Below, piece after piece: positions 49,061 through 58,281 of a stretch of 64,000 nt of DNA (positions are counted from its first letter, which is position 1; each line of letters begins with the position of its first letter). Where the stretch lies: positions 64,202,800 through 64,266,799 of the forward strand of contig CM049314.1 of NCBI GenBank assembly GCA_026874595.1, written 5' to 3'. Source of the DNA: Sipunculus nudus (taxonomy: Eukaryota > Annelida > Sipuncula > Golfingiida > Sipunculidae). The position numbers were made by a program, and so were the translations under genes. The notes beneath the pieces were generated by a model. The model was not told where the DNA came from, did not search any database, and was given only the letters and a program-made list of their open reading frames with translations.

Positions 49061-49951
49061 AAACAATGATCCACAGGGAGACATTCTTTAAAAGTGGTTG
49101 TACGTGCCACCCATTTTGCATATTGGTCATATAGACAATGCACTCCTAAGGTTTGGATATATACATGTATAATTTAAGGATGATAGGTTGAAATTTTATT
49201 TTCAAATTTCCTGTAATACATCCTGTAAATTTTACATCAATAGCACTTATAAGGAAATAAATGTGACATGGTAAATGATGGGCTAAATTTAAGGTACTGA
49301 TCTTAAAATTATGCTAATAACTTACAAAAATTACATTTTTGATTTCTGGAATACAACTGAAACATTATAAGATAAAGTTATATCCTTAGTGAAAAATAAT
49401 TTAAAAATAAATACAACGTTCAGATCTAATCTTTGCTATACAACTAAATCTTGACAAAATAATGTATATCCCTGAAAAAAAGTCTCTAGCTTTAACAATT
49501 ATCATGTTAAGTTGGTAAATATCTTTCTGATTTTTTACATAGTGCATTATGTTTGGGCCCAAATCTGTTATAAACTAGAATACGGCAAGTCGTGAAGTGA
49601 CGTCAAATACCTTCCACATCACAGGCATAGATAAAGTAAGCCATGGAATGTTCCTGACATGGAAAGACTTGTCGGACAGTCATACCTATAAAACTAATTT
49701 TTGTGCAATTTTCAACAAAAACATATCTACAGGTGGATACACCATGCAAGATTTCAGGCCAAGACACCTTTCTACTACTGAGAAATAGAGGATTAACACA
49801 ACATTGATTGGCATCTTCTGGATTACTTCTTGAATTACTTTTCAAGACAAGATTTGTATATTGGAGTGGTAACAGCATTAAAATTAAGGAAATACAGTGA
49901 AAACAATTACAATGTTCAATGTTAGGCAAAATTTAGGTACTGATTTTATTT
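49061..49951 (+). repeat. Diverged pearl/HINE-like body sequence (left half of a broken copy)
   Basis: 'aaatttaaggtactgat' and 'cttacaaaaattac' are distant relatives of the 3.1-kb body. The repeat is cut at 49951 by the TIR element and resumes at 59034. A 63-codon plus-strand frame (49597-49788) and a 108-codon minus-strand frame (49603-49929) overlap in a region not shared with other copies; neither shows a domain. Confidence 0.5.
49943..49951 (+). repeat. Left target-site duplication ATTTTATTT
   Basis: ATTTTATTT directly precedes the left TIR and recurs at 59025-59033 directly after the right TIR. Related uninterrupted copies of the host repeat (for example near 40325 and 47822) have one such stretch. 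Confidence 0.8.
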
Positions 49952-50190
49952 CGGTCTGACTAAACACCCCAACAGACCCCAATGGACGCAAACGGACCTA
50001 TGAATTATCCCAACGGAACTAAGAATGACCCCAACAGACCAGTTCATTACTCCAATGAACCAACTGTTTATATTAACTTAATTATTGTGTATATATCAGT
50101 TGTCTAATCATAAAAAAATGGAAAATAACCCCAACAGGACTAGGAATGACCCTAACTGCATTAAGAATGACCCCAACAGACCTTGTCAAA
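49952..50190 (+). repeat. Left TIR with CCCCAACAGACC minisatellite
   Basis: Contains repeated 'aatgaccccaacagacc' and 'aaataaccccaacaggac'-type motifs in units of roughly 125-145 bp. Read in frame it encodes Asn/Asp/Pro-rich repeats, which explains the open frames 50085-50390 and 58616-58885. Confidence 0.8.
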
Positions 50191-50274
50191 CAGAACATGT
50201 ACATAAATGTTCAGAAATTCTATCCATAATATGGTCATCCATACATAATATAAGAGAGCATGAGAAACCACACG

Positions 50275-50331
<57 letters not shown>

Positions 50332-51445
50332 CACAATTACTTCAAAAAATCCAAATTACAATTACAAATTACTCTAATTTAACAAAGTAATGATTAAATT
50401 ACAATTACTTTGGCAAAGTAATTAATTACATTCAATTACTTTAAAAAAAATATAATATGTAGAGGTATGGTTCACTTAAAAGTATCAGTCATGCTAGAAT
50501 TAAAAAGGTCAACTAGTTAAATTTATTAAAGGAAAAACTGCAAAACTGCAAACAAAATATATCGAGTCTGGTCCTCATATATATATAAGTGCAAGATAAC
50601 TACACTAAAGATAATATATCATTACATGATGTTAAAATTTATGTTCTTTTCTCTTATGGAATGTCAAAACTGGCTGTCATCATCATATATATATGAACAT
50701 TGCATGTATATGTTTGTAGTATCAGGCCTTGGAACTTTCACTCAATTATTGTTTTGACACAAAATAGAAATACTTGATTGCACATGTGGGTAAACTATAT
50801 TTTAAATATTATCTTGAAGTTATTGCAAAAAGTTTTATCCAATATTCTTTTATCACATATTACTGTATTATTTATTAAACAAATTATTTCTTCTTGATAA
50901 CAGTGATAACAGTCCAATAAAGACTACCACTATAAGTTCTTTGATCCTGTCATACCTGAAAAACATCCTTGACAGCTTATTTGAACATATCCCTTTTCTC
51001 ACAAATGAGTCATAATTATGAATTGTTTTATATATATTGTGTATATATGTAGGCCATTTAATGCCAGGGTTGAGTAGACTTAAGAGTGGTTCTGATATCT
51101 AAGAAGGCGATCAAGTGGGAAATAAACTTGGCCATTTAACAACATGAACTCATCCTCTTGTAATATGCATGGATGACTGTATTATGGATATTGTTTTTAA
51201 TAGTTATGTTCTGTTTGGCTCCTTTCATTGCATTTGGATATAATTTTAACCTTTAAAAATAAAGAGATTTTACCACTTTTATTGAATTGATGCATTATTA
51301 TGAGCTGACAAAGATAATTAAAACAACATAATTCACAGTCCTGACATTTTTCGTGTATATATGCATGTTTGCTGTGTATGACCCCTTCTCTTTTTTTTAT
51401 CAATAATTATATAGTCAATACAGGTGAATAAAGGATGTTAAATTA
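50191..51445. other. Interior of the TIR element, left of Ngaro
   Basis: Holds an (AT)n tract (50281-50328) and a patch of repeated 'caattac'/'gtaatt' words (50330-50440) resembling hAT subterminal DNA. The remaining ~1 kb is AT-rich with no gene recognised. Confidence 0.5.
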
Positions 51446-51543
51446 AATTTATACACACAGCCTCTCACACAGGGAAACAAAAACCTGGCAGCCGATTTAT
51501 CATTTATTAATGACACAATAGATGGGGGTGACGCCATCTAACT
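51446..51543 (-). repeat. Ngaro split repeat B2
   Basis: Identical by eye to B1 from 'aatttatacacacagcctct' to 'gacgccatctaact'. It forms the 3' end of the element on the minus strand. Confidence 0.9.
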
Positions 51544-51888
51544 ATATTAACTAATTATGTAACTCGGGCTATGAAAGAGTCCATTTTAAAGTCCATGATT
51601 GATGTTCAATACCAGCCCGATTCTTGAATAAGCTGTAAACTAGTGTACAATGTGGTATGGCGCCACCCCCGGATGACATTAAAACATTACTTAGTACAAA
51701 TAAATAACACATTTCACAATACAGATCTAGAGCTTACACATGACAAAGTGATATATATCTAATGCTTATAACAATGCCTGTTTCAATATGTAACATTCCC
51801 TGAAGGTGGGGACAAAAAGGGGGCATATCCACCAAATTTGTGCCATTTTACTCTAAATTTTAAGCTGGGTGGAGGAGAGGAGGTGGTG
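51544..51888 (-). repeat. Ngaro spacer between A2 and B2
   Basis: Unique DNA within the element. A 17-bp piece 'ggtggggacaaaaaggg' at about 51806 also directly follows the matching part of B1 (from 52347), so B2 may have been split by a ~260-bp insertion relative to B1. No frame is seen. Confidence 0.6.
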
Positions 51889-52253
51889 GAAAATCAATGT
51901 GAATGATGTCTGTTGGCCGGTCAGGGTTGAACTGACCGCACCGACTAATGTTTAATCACGGGTAAATTCAGGTGGACCCACGTGACCTTTTACCCACGGG
52001 TCATTGGATAATTACTCTTAGGACAAGTAGGAAGGCGTTTGATTGGCTATTACATTTGTACATGATAGATCACTTAATTACCTTAAATATGGGTATTACA
52101 TATGACCGATCACAGAACACGGCTGCTTACTATATCTAACTACTGACAACAATCTTTCTTGTGTCTACCAACCTATCTAGCAAGTGAAAATACCCTGTGG
52201 GAGAGGCTTGTCTATAAAGTGTTTAAAGTACACTGCTGTACTTGAAACCTAAT
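51889..52253 (-). repeat. Ngaro split repeat A2
   Basis: 365 bp, identical by eye to A1, directly abutting B1. This junction is what a circular intermediate would carry. Confidence 0.92.
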
Positions 52254-52348
52254 TTATACACACAGCCTCTCACACAGGGAAACAAAAACCTGGCAGCCGA
52301 TTTATCATTTATTAATGACACAATAGATGGGGGTGACGCCATCTAACT
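52254..52348 (-). repeat. Ngaro split repeat B1
   Basis: Same 95 bp as in B2, located between the recombinase gene and A2. The 52349-52663 stretch up to the recombinase stop is 3' non-coding; small frames there have no domain. Confidence 0.9.
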
Positions 52349-52663
52349 GGTGGGGACAAAAAGGGCCACTGGCTCGCGCAAGTGAGACTCCCCACCAAAA
52401 AGGGATAGATGCTGGTTGAAAAAGGGGGAAAATTGGCCAATTAAAAAGGACAGGAATACAGCCAGAGTTAACCAGAGGAACTGCCCAGTCAAGTACAGGG
52501 TCAAGCTCCAAGTTAACCCCAAACTGTACATGTCAAAGCATAAGGGTACTGTATGCCCGCCATACCCCAAGTCAAGTACATGGTGGTAGAGTGGGCATCA
52601 GCAAAAAGGTAATGTTGGATATGTCATGGCCGAACCTAATCTAACAAGAGAGCTAGGGGCCTG

Positions 52664-53536
52664 TCAGGAATGAAGGACAGGGATTCTAATATATTTGGAA
52701 AAGGCCTTTGACCGCCATCGCCCCATGCGCATTATGGTGGTATCGGGGATACCTATTGAAGCTGCATATGTAGCCGCGCCTATTCTAAAACTGTGGCTTG
52801 TATATCTGTTGGTGGTAACACCTAGGATGCTCAGGGATTTCTTCAAGCACTCACTAAAGAAATGCCTGGACACAGGGGATCTGTCCTTGTGAATAAACAA
52901 GGGACCTTGCACATTTGGACGAACAGACAGATACTTTCCCATGTTGGATACTGGACATGCAAAATCATAAGTTGCCTGTATCTGCAGTGTGGTATTATGC
53001 CCGATGGGTGCATGTTTGTAATTTTCCATGACTAAGTGAATATATGATGGATTGAAAGTTAAATTTCTGAACTGGACAGTGTTACTGTTTCTGTCAGATG
53101 AAGAGGTTATTTCCCCAATGCGTAGAAAAGCGTGGAAAGCCAATGTAAACATAGCTGACATTAAAAGCTGGTTATATCTGTCATTGATGTTTGAGGGGAT
53201 GGCGGCCAAAAGGCTGGAAAGTAGTGGCTTCGTGATGGGCAGGCGCTTGTCCTGCCCAGGATTGGATTTGGCAATACCGGTAAGAATTTTCTGAACCAGA
53301 AATGATTCGCTTGGACTGGAATAGCCAGAGACCTTGTGGATGAAATTGATAGCAGACAAATGGGACATGATAGTGGAATGCTTGTAGCCCTTGTTGTAAC
53401 TGAAAATGATGTAACTTATGATCGTATCCGACTGGACTGGGAAATTTACAACAGGTTGAAATTGAGAGGCAAATCGGCTGAACTGTTGTAATGCATATTT
53501 GTAGAGGCGCCTGGTGCTTGGTGCCAGACTCTCCAT
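52664..53536 (-). CDS. Ngaro tyrosine recombinase (290 residues)
   Basis: Catalyses insertion of the circular element DNA by site-specific strand exchange through a covalent phosphotyrosine. The N-terminal half (about 1-100) matches the SAM-like core-binding fold in style, with STRRLYKYALQQF near the start. The catalytic domain shows Arg139 (FLRIGE), the His248-x-x-Arg251 box (SHSFRIG), Trp274 in GRWRS, and nucleophile Tyr282 in KYIR. All expected catalytic positions are present and the length is normal. The gene starts 23 nt after the RT/RNase H stop in another frame; how it is translated (reinitiation, splicing or shift) is not visible. Confidence 0.92.
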   Translation of the reverse strand: MESLAPSTRRLYKYALQQFSRFASQFQPVVNFPVQSDTIISYIIFSYNKGYKHSTIMSHLSAINFIHKVSGYSSPSESFLVQKILTGIAKSNPGQDKRLPITKPLLSSLLAAIPSNINDRYNQLLMSAMFTLAFHAFLRIGEITSSSDRNSNTVQFRNLTFNPSYIHLVMENYKHAPIGHNTTLQIQATYDFACPVSNMGKYLSVRPNVQGPLFIHKDRSPVSRHFFSECLKKSLSILGVTTNRYTSHSFRIGAATYAASIGIPDTTIMRMGRWRSKAFSKYIRIPVLHS

Positions 53537-53559
53537 TACCAGTTCAGCAGCTTGACTAA

Positions 53560-55359
53560 TTATAAGGGGAGAAGTTCCTTGGGAATTGGAGTTGGCTCCG
53601 TGTTGAGATGAGGAGCGAGGGACTTGGCCTTCTGCACCTGAAATCGTGACAAAGAATCAGCTATAGAATTCTCCACACCTGGTACATGCCTGGCCTTAAA
53701 AAGAATATTATGAGACATTGTTGCGACAACAAGTCGCCTGACAAGTACCATTAATTCTATGTCCCTGGAAGAACAACTGTTAATTATTTCGACTACTGCC
53801 ATATTATCGGATCTAAAAAGAATTTTGTGATTAGCCCACAGATGGCCCCAAATTTCTGTAGCTAGCACAATGGGGAACATTTCCAAAATGGCAATATTTT
53901 TACATTTCCAGTGTTGTGGCCAATGGCCCACAAACCACTTTGATCCAAACACAGCCGCAAAACCAGTAGTTTGAGCGGCGTCAGTGAACAGTTGGAGTGT
54001 CGAGGTAGTGATCCAGTCTTGAAAAAGCATCAGTGATTTTCCATGGTATGAGCGAAGGAACCTCTTCCATGCTAACAAATCAAGCCGGGCCTCTCTCGTA
54101 ATCCTAATTAGGAAATGGGGCCTAGGGTTGTTTTTTTTCTGGAGTAATGAGTAGAGTCGACGTGTAAAGGCCCGACCTGGTATGACAGCTAAGCAAGCAA
54201 AGTTAATTAAACCTAGCAATGATTGGATGTCCCGGACAGTGACTTTCCTAGAATCGATAGCCTTATTCAGTGCATTTTGTAGCTTTTCAAGTTTATCGTC
54301 CGGAAGGCGCAGCTCCCATTTGAGAGTGTCTACCTCAATGCCAAAAAGAGTTGGACAAGTTGTTGGTTCTACAGTTTTGTTTTCTTTAACTGGGAGATTG
54401 ATTTGAGCAGCTAATGAAAGGAATGAACGGAGTGACTTTTTGCAGGTATCAGATTGAGAAGGACCAAAAAACATGAAGTCGTCTAAAATATGGGCAAGGA
54501 AAGGAACCTGGAACTTGTGTTCGAGAATCCAATGCAAGGCGGTACTAAATTTCTCAAAAATTTGACATGAAGACGAGCAGCCCATTGGGAGGCACTTGTC
54601 GTAGAAATATTGATCTAGGAATTTGAACCCCAGCAAATGATAATCTGAAGGATGTACAGGGATCAGTCGGAATGCATCTTCGATGTCAGCTTTTGCTACC
54701 AAGGCCCCTTTACCAAGAAACTGAATTATTTGAATAGCGTCGTCTAGTGTTTGATAATGTACAGCTGAAAATTCTTTACTTATTCCTTCATTGACTGAAA
54801 AACCCTCTGGGGCAGATAAATTATGAATAAGCCGGAAGGTGTTGTCTTTTTTTGGAATCAGGCCGAGCGGAGAAATGACAAAGTCATCCAATGGCGGGGA
54901 ATGAAAAGGCCCAGCAATACGTTTTTTGTCAATTTCTTTCTGAATTTTTGGCCTAGCATGGTTAAGGTTGTCTAATAAGGATTTATGATTTTGACATGGT
55001 TTAGCACTTGGCGTACCAGAGAATTGGATAGCAAAACCTTGATGGAAGCCTTCAATTAAAAAGGAGCGCTTAGAGGAATCATACCCTTGAAGAAATGTGT
55101 CTAGGCTATTTCCTAGAATTGGAGTTGGTAGTTCGGGGGGGATTTCTGGGGCTATCAGTGACTTTGATGGGCCTTGAGGAAGGGGACCCTCTGGCTGCGG
55201 ATTTATTTGGGCTGGACTTTGACTTGTTAAGCCGACATCGTGATAATGAGTGATCCATCTGTCTGTGCGAGGTCTGCCAACAGAGGGGGCAGTTGTGTAT
55301 GAACCGGCATTGCGACTTGTTGCAGGTTCCCTCTGAGTGGTATGTATAACAGTATCCAT
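53560..55359 (-). CDS. Ngaro reverse transcriptase / RNase H (599 residues)
   Basis: Copies the element RNA to DNA and removes the RNA strand, in cytoplasm or nucleus. Residues 1-90 are Pro/Ser-rich linker. The RT core runs from about 150: PLGLIPKKDN, catalytic Asp225 in KADIEDAF, LPMGCSSS, and Asp293-Asp294 in ILDDFMF. The RNase H domain from about 455 has Asp460 (LFTDAA), Glu493, Asp518 (RSDN) and Asp568 (ADSLSR). All acidic residues are present. DIRS/Ngaro elements lack protease and DDE integrase, as here. Its 5' end overlaps the CCCH-finger frame (55106-55468) by about 250 nt, so Pol is probably made by a frame change or internal start. Confidence 0.93.
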   Translation of the reverse strand: MDTVIHTTQREPATSRNAGSYTTAPSVGRPRTDRWITHYHDVGLTSQSPAQINPQPEGPLPQGPSKSLIAPEIPPELPTPILGNSLDTFLQGYDSSKRSFLIEGFHQGFAIQFSGTPSAKPCQNHKSLLDNLNHARPKIQKEIDKKRIAGPFHSPPLDDFVISPLGLIPKKDNTFRLIHNLSAPEGFSVNEGISKEFSAVHYQTLDDAIQIIQFLGKGALVAKADIEDAFRLIPVHPSDYHLLGFKFLDQYFYDKCLPMGCSSSCQIFEKFSTALHWILEHKFQVPFLAHILDDFMFFGPSQSDTCKKSLRSFLSLAAQINLPVKENKTVEPTTCPTLFGIEVDTLKWELRLPDDKLEKLQNALNKAIDSRKVTVRDIQSLLGLINFACLAVIPGRAFTRRLYSLLQKKNNPRPHFLIRITREARLDLLAWKRFLRSYHGKSLMLFQDWITTSTLQLFTDAAQTTGFAAVFGSKWFVGHWPQHWKCKNIAILEMFPIVLATEIWGHLWANHKILFRSDNMAVVEIINSCSSRDIELMVLVRRLVVATMSHNILFKARHVPGVENSIADSLSRFQVQKAKSLAPHLNTEPTPIPKELLPL

Positions 55360-55468
55360 TAGGAATTTTGAATGAGGACCTTCCTCGAAAGGGCTGGTGG
55401 TTGGGGGCGATTCCTACTTCTTTTGCCTCGAACAATAAGGCTGGCAACTCTTCCCCCAAGGAAACCCT
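55106..55468 (-). CDS. Gag C-terminal extension with CCCH zinc finger
   Basis: An open stretch in the -1 frame relative to Gag. It contains CYTYHSEGTC-x4-C-x3-H (CX8CX4CX3H) followed by CPLCWQTSH, the type of nucleic-acid-binding finger found at the C end of Gag in tyrosine-recombinase retroelements. It lacks its own ATG start near the 5' end. The frame opens after a stop at 55469-55471 and overlaps the last 18 codons of Gag, so it is most naturally the tail of Gag reached by a -1 shift or separated by a one-base change. Confidence 0.75.
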   Translation of the reverse strand, partial: RVSLGEELPALLFEAKEVGIAPNHQPFRGRSSFKIPNGYCYTYHSEGTCNKSQCRFIHNCPLCWQTSHRQMDHSLSRCRLNKSKSSPNKSAARGSPSSRPIKVTDSPRNPPRTTNSNSRK

Positions 55469-56589
55469 TCATGACAAGCTATATGGGCCCTATAGCGCGA
55501 GTCATAAAACTGCCATGCGTCAGTCCTGGGGTATTTGTGGCGTAGATGTTGTACTTGGTAAAGATGTTTGAAAAGAGCTGCTGCCTCTGATGGGAAAGCA
55601 CAAGATCTTACATACGCAAAACGTGAATATGCTTTTAACCACAGATCAAATGTGGGGATAGTGGGTAATTGTGAGGACTCTGAGGTGTCTCTCCTGGGTC
55701 TAGGGCGCTCTTCAGGGTCGAGAAACTCGGCGAGGTCCACATAATCACGGCTTAAGGCCTTCTTTTTCACTTCTAGCGTTAGGGGTGCTGTTATTGGTTC
55801 ATAGGAGTCTGGTAGTGGTTGAGGAGATTGATGTGGATGTACAGGGGCTGCTGACCTACCTAGCAATAAACTGACAGCATGTGTGCTGGCAGCGGTGTGG
55901 AGATTCCCCGCATTCCTACTTGGGGCCATCGGTGCTGAAGCAGCGTTCGGGACTGTGTGCCCTGATGATCTTGGATGGTTGAATTGCGTAGGAGGCTGCA
56001 GACTGGTGCCCTGCCCATTCTGTCTGTTGACTGTGTGCATGGAAAGGTCCATGGGTGCTGTCGAAGTAGCTGTTGGAACCTCACATTGCGAAGCAGCCAG
56101 TCTTTGGTCTATCAGACCGTTTACAAATTCCACCATATCTTGGCTAATGTGGTTCTGAGAAGACGGGCCAGGTCGAGGCACGCTATGTGAACCCGGAGTT
56201 GCTGTTGATGACAGGTTGATCAGTTGATTTTGCGCATGTGGACCCAGAGGTGGCGTACTGTATGTATGTGCTGGTGAAGCGAAAGTCACCCCACGCCTAG
56301 GGGTTGGCGGTGTTGACGGAGGGGCCATTGCAGTTGAGCAGGTTGCTTGGCACATCGCCGAGGTTTCCGGCACTGCTGACTGAATTCGAAAGCCGTTGGT
56401 AGTGGATGGTGGTGTGGTGGATGCAACTGGCGTAGGAAGGACCAGCGTCAGAGGTGTGGTCTGGTCATCAGTAGGTGTCTCTGTTATATAGTCATCCAGG
56501 GCTGGTGGTACCCTCCGACGTCTGGCTGAGGCACGGGTGACCGCTGGAGATGTGCTGGCCAAACGACGTTGTCCACGTGTTCGTGGCAT
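55414..56589 (-). CDS. Ngaro Gag-like protein (391 residues)
   Basis: Probably the RNA-packaging structural protein. The N terminus is basic (RTRGQRR, SARRRRVPP), residues about 40-270 are Pro/Thr/Ser-rich and low in complexity, and the C-terminal block holds FDLWLKAYSRFAYV and AWQFYDSRYRAH, a Trp-x-x-Tyr-Asp-x-x-(Phe/Tyr)-Arg pattern I associate with DIRS/Ngaro Gag. The ATG directly follows an acceptor-like 'tattattttcag', suggesting it begins an exon. The frame ends after SRQKK at 55414, before any zinc finger; the finger lies in the overlapping -1 frame. Confidence 0.8.
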   Translation of the reverse strand: MPRTRGQRRLASTSPAVTRASARRRRVPPALDDYITETPTDDQTTPLTLVLPTPVASTTPPSTTNGFRIQSAVPETSAMCQATCSTAMAPPSTPPTPRRGVTFASPAHTYSTPPLGPHAQNQLINLSSTATPGSHSVPRPGPSSQNHISQDMVEFVNGLIDQRLAASQCEVPTATSTAPMDLSMHTVNRQNGQGTSLQPPTQFNHPRSSGHTVPNAASAPMAPSRNAGNLHTAASTHAVSLLLGRSAAPVHPHQSPQPLPDSYEPITAPLTLEVKKKALSRDYVDLAEFLDPEERPRPRRDTSESSQLPTIPTFDLWLKAYSRFAYVRSCAFPSEAAALFKHLYQVQHLRHKYPRTDAWQFYDSRYRAHIACHEGFPWGKSCQPYCSRQKK

Positions 56590-57449
56590 CTGAAAATAAT
56601 ATGCACACAGCAGCAGTGCTTATTCGACAAGCAAAGAGCAACTGATCAGTGATAAAATGGGTAAATTTACTATCTTAAAGTCCATTTGTCTTGCGTACCA
56701 AGTACTGATATGTGATTGCATGAATGAATGAAGAAGAAATTAGCTTATTACAATGACTGTAGCAAGGAAGATGGTGCATTTGTCGTAAATCGTCAAATAG
56801 CCATATTGTGGCCGTGATTTTTTTATTTTTTTTTTTATTTCTTTTATTTTTTATACAAGTCTAAACTAAGACAGTGCTATGTAATTGTTGGATTCAATTA
56901 AATACAATATGTAAAAGGGTGCACAAGAGGTTACGTCCAAACTAGGACAGGAATAATACCCAAACTAGGGCAAAGGCACTAGTTACACCTGTATATCCAA
57001 CGTAGCAAACATGACAAAACAAATGTGTATAAAACCAAGCCCAAACTAGGGCTCCATACCTGTGAGCTATTCGGACCACTAAGATCGCCAGTATATGTTG
57101 GCATATACTGCAGTAAAAAGCTTAAATAAATGAATTCATACAGGCCAAATATTATATATCCAGCTGTAGCTTATTCGAAAAAGGGGTCAAATGTGGTAGT
57201 AGGAAAAACGAACCTAATCATAATAAACGAAGGGGTTCATAATAATCTTATAATAGTATCAATACAGCACGAGTTATGGTCGTAAGGTCATAAAAATGTT
57301 ATAGGAAACTGCCGTCAAGGCCTATGTGGCGGTCAATTATTGCCGTACTATGTGAATGAAATGGAAATAATAAACTATCATCCAACCTATAAAAGGCAAA
57401 GTATGTCCAGATACTACGTTTATGCTTTGCAAGCAGTACCGTCTAGTGC
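56590..57449 (-). other. Spacer between SGNH and Gag frames
   Basis: AT-rich, with a T-rich run (56818-56850 plus strand) and four copies of 'aaacta(a/g)g(a/g)' near 56865, 56938, 56962 and 57043. No frame is recognised. Confidence 0.5.
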
Positions 57450-58124
57450 TTACCGAAGCTTACTTCTGGTTGCCCATAAAACCACGGAGCGCTTTAACGA
57501 GCATGAAAAATTCCCATTCCCTTTGTCATTCAAATGGACACCATCCGGGTTGAATTGAGAACCAGAGCTCAAGCAAAATCCACGATGTTTCCAAAAACAA
57601 ATTGGGAAATCGCTCTGGTGTGTAAGCTCACGGACTGCATTGTTATAAGCGGCCACGTGAGCGTTATAGGCCGCGTATGGCAAAGACCCGGGAGTACGGG
57701 GGAAAACCGAGCCAAGAATCGCTCTTCGAACCTCGTAAACCTCGCAAGTCATTTTACAGAATGAGAAAACCTTATGGGCTAAAGCTTCTGGGGAAAGGGA
57801 TGGGTCACAGAGGTCGTTGGAGCCCAATTCAATAAATAATATGTCAGGCTTTTGTTCCTCGATAACCCGCATAGTGGCAGCACTGGTCAGCGATTTCGCG
57901 CTACATTTACTATGGACCTTCATCCCCCCAACGCCATGAAATCCCACAGAAAACGCGCCAGGCGCCAATCCAAGGTTGGGATCTAACTTCCACTTTTTGC
58001 AGATTTCAGCTGCCTGCGTCTTGCTATTAAGACCCGCGTTAAGGAAAGCCTGAACCCTACGAACAAAAGAATGACCTAGAACCAAGACAAAAATTTCACG
58101 CTTCTGTTCCCCGGACGATCCCAT
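57450..58124 (-). CDS. SGNH/GDSL-type hydrolase of the Ngaro element (224 residues)
   Basis: A predicted esterase or lipase-like enzyme of the SGNH fold. All four blocks are visible: Ser19 in LVLGHSF, Gly66/67 in HGVGG, Asn103 in LGSNDL, and Asp194/His197 in PDGVHLND. The length is that of a single SGNH domain, with no signal peptide or membrane segment. The ATG context (GACCATGG) is good. SGNH-type frames are known from some LINEs and from some Ngaro/DIRS elements; their role is unresolved, with membrane or capsid handling proposed. Here the frame is 5' of Gag, inside a predicted intron. Confidence 0.88.
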   Translation of the reverse strand: MGSSGEQKREIFVLVLGHSFVRRVQAFLNAGLNSKTQAAEICKKWKLDPNLGLAPGAFSVGFHGVGGMKVHSKCSAKSLTSAATMRVIEEQKPDILFIELGSNDLCDPSLSPEALAHKVFSFCKMTCEVYEVRRAILGSVFPRTPGSLPYAAYNAHVAAYNNAVRELTHQSDFPICFWKHRGFCLSSGSQFNPDGVHLNDKGNGNFSCSLKRSVVLWATRSKLR

Positions 58125-58281
58125 GGTCGAGGAGATAGGGGGTATAAAATAATTACACTTACCCTTTCAGCACAGACTCAGTGTTTCAGACGATCGTATG
58201 TCCCCTCAAATCTTGTAATCGCAGGGTTGTAAAGTATGAGGCTCGACAATTTGCACGACAGCAGTGTTGACTTTCGTACTT
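58125..58281 (-). promoter_or_regulatory. Ngaro leader between A1 and the SGNH frame
   Basis: Contains the predicted splice donor (GTAAGT, 58162-58157) and the 5' untranslated leader of the SGNH frame. Confidence 0.5.

Larger units (their letters stand above)
56590..58162 (-). other. Predicted intron spanning the SGNH frame
   Basis: Donor AGG|GTAAGT at 58163/58162 and acceptor TTTTCAG|ATG at 56590/56589, both on the minus strand. Removing these 1573 nt joins the A1 leader to the Gag start codon; retaining them leaves the SGNH frame as the first one. Sequence only; no transcript evidence. Confidence 0.55.

Noticed and set aside
49603-49929. 108-codon minus-strand frame
   Set aside because: It overlaps an equally open plus-strand frame, shows no domain, and sits in repeat-derived DNA; too weak to call.
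50085-50390. 101-codon Asn/Asp/Pro-rich frame
   Set aside because: It arises from the TIR minisatellite and runs on into an (AT)n tract. The inverse arm gives the similar frame 58616-58885.
55860-56190. Plus- and minus-strand small frames across Gag
   Set aside because: They lie in alternative frames of the Pro/Thr-rich part of Gag and have no independent support.
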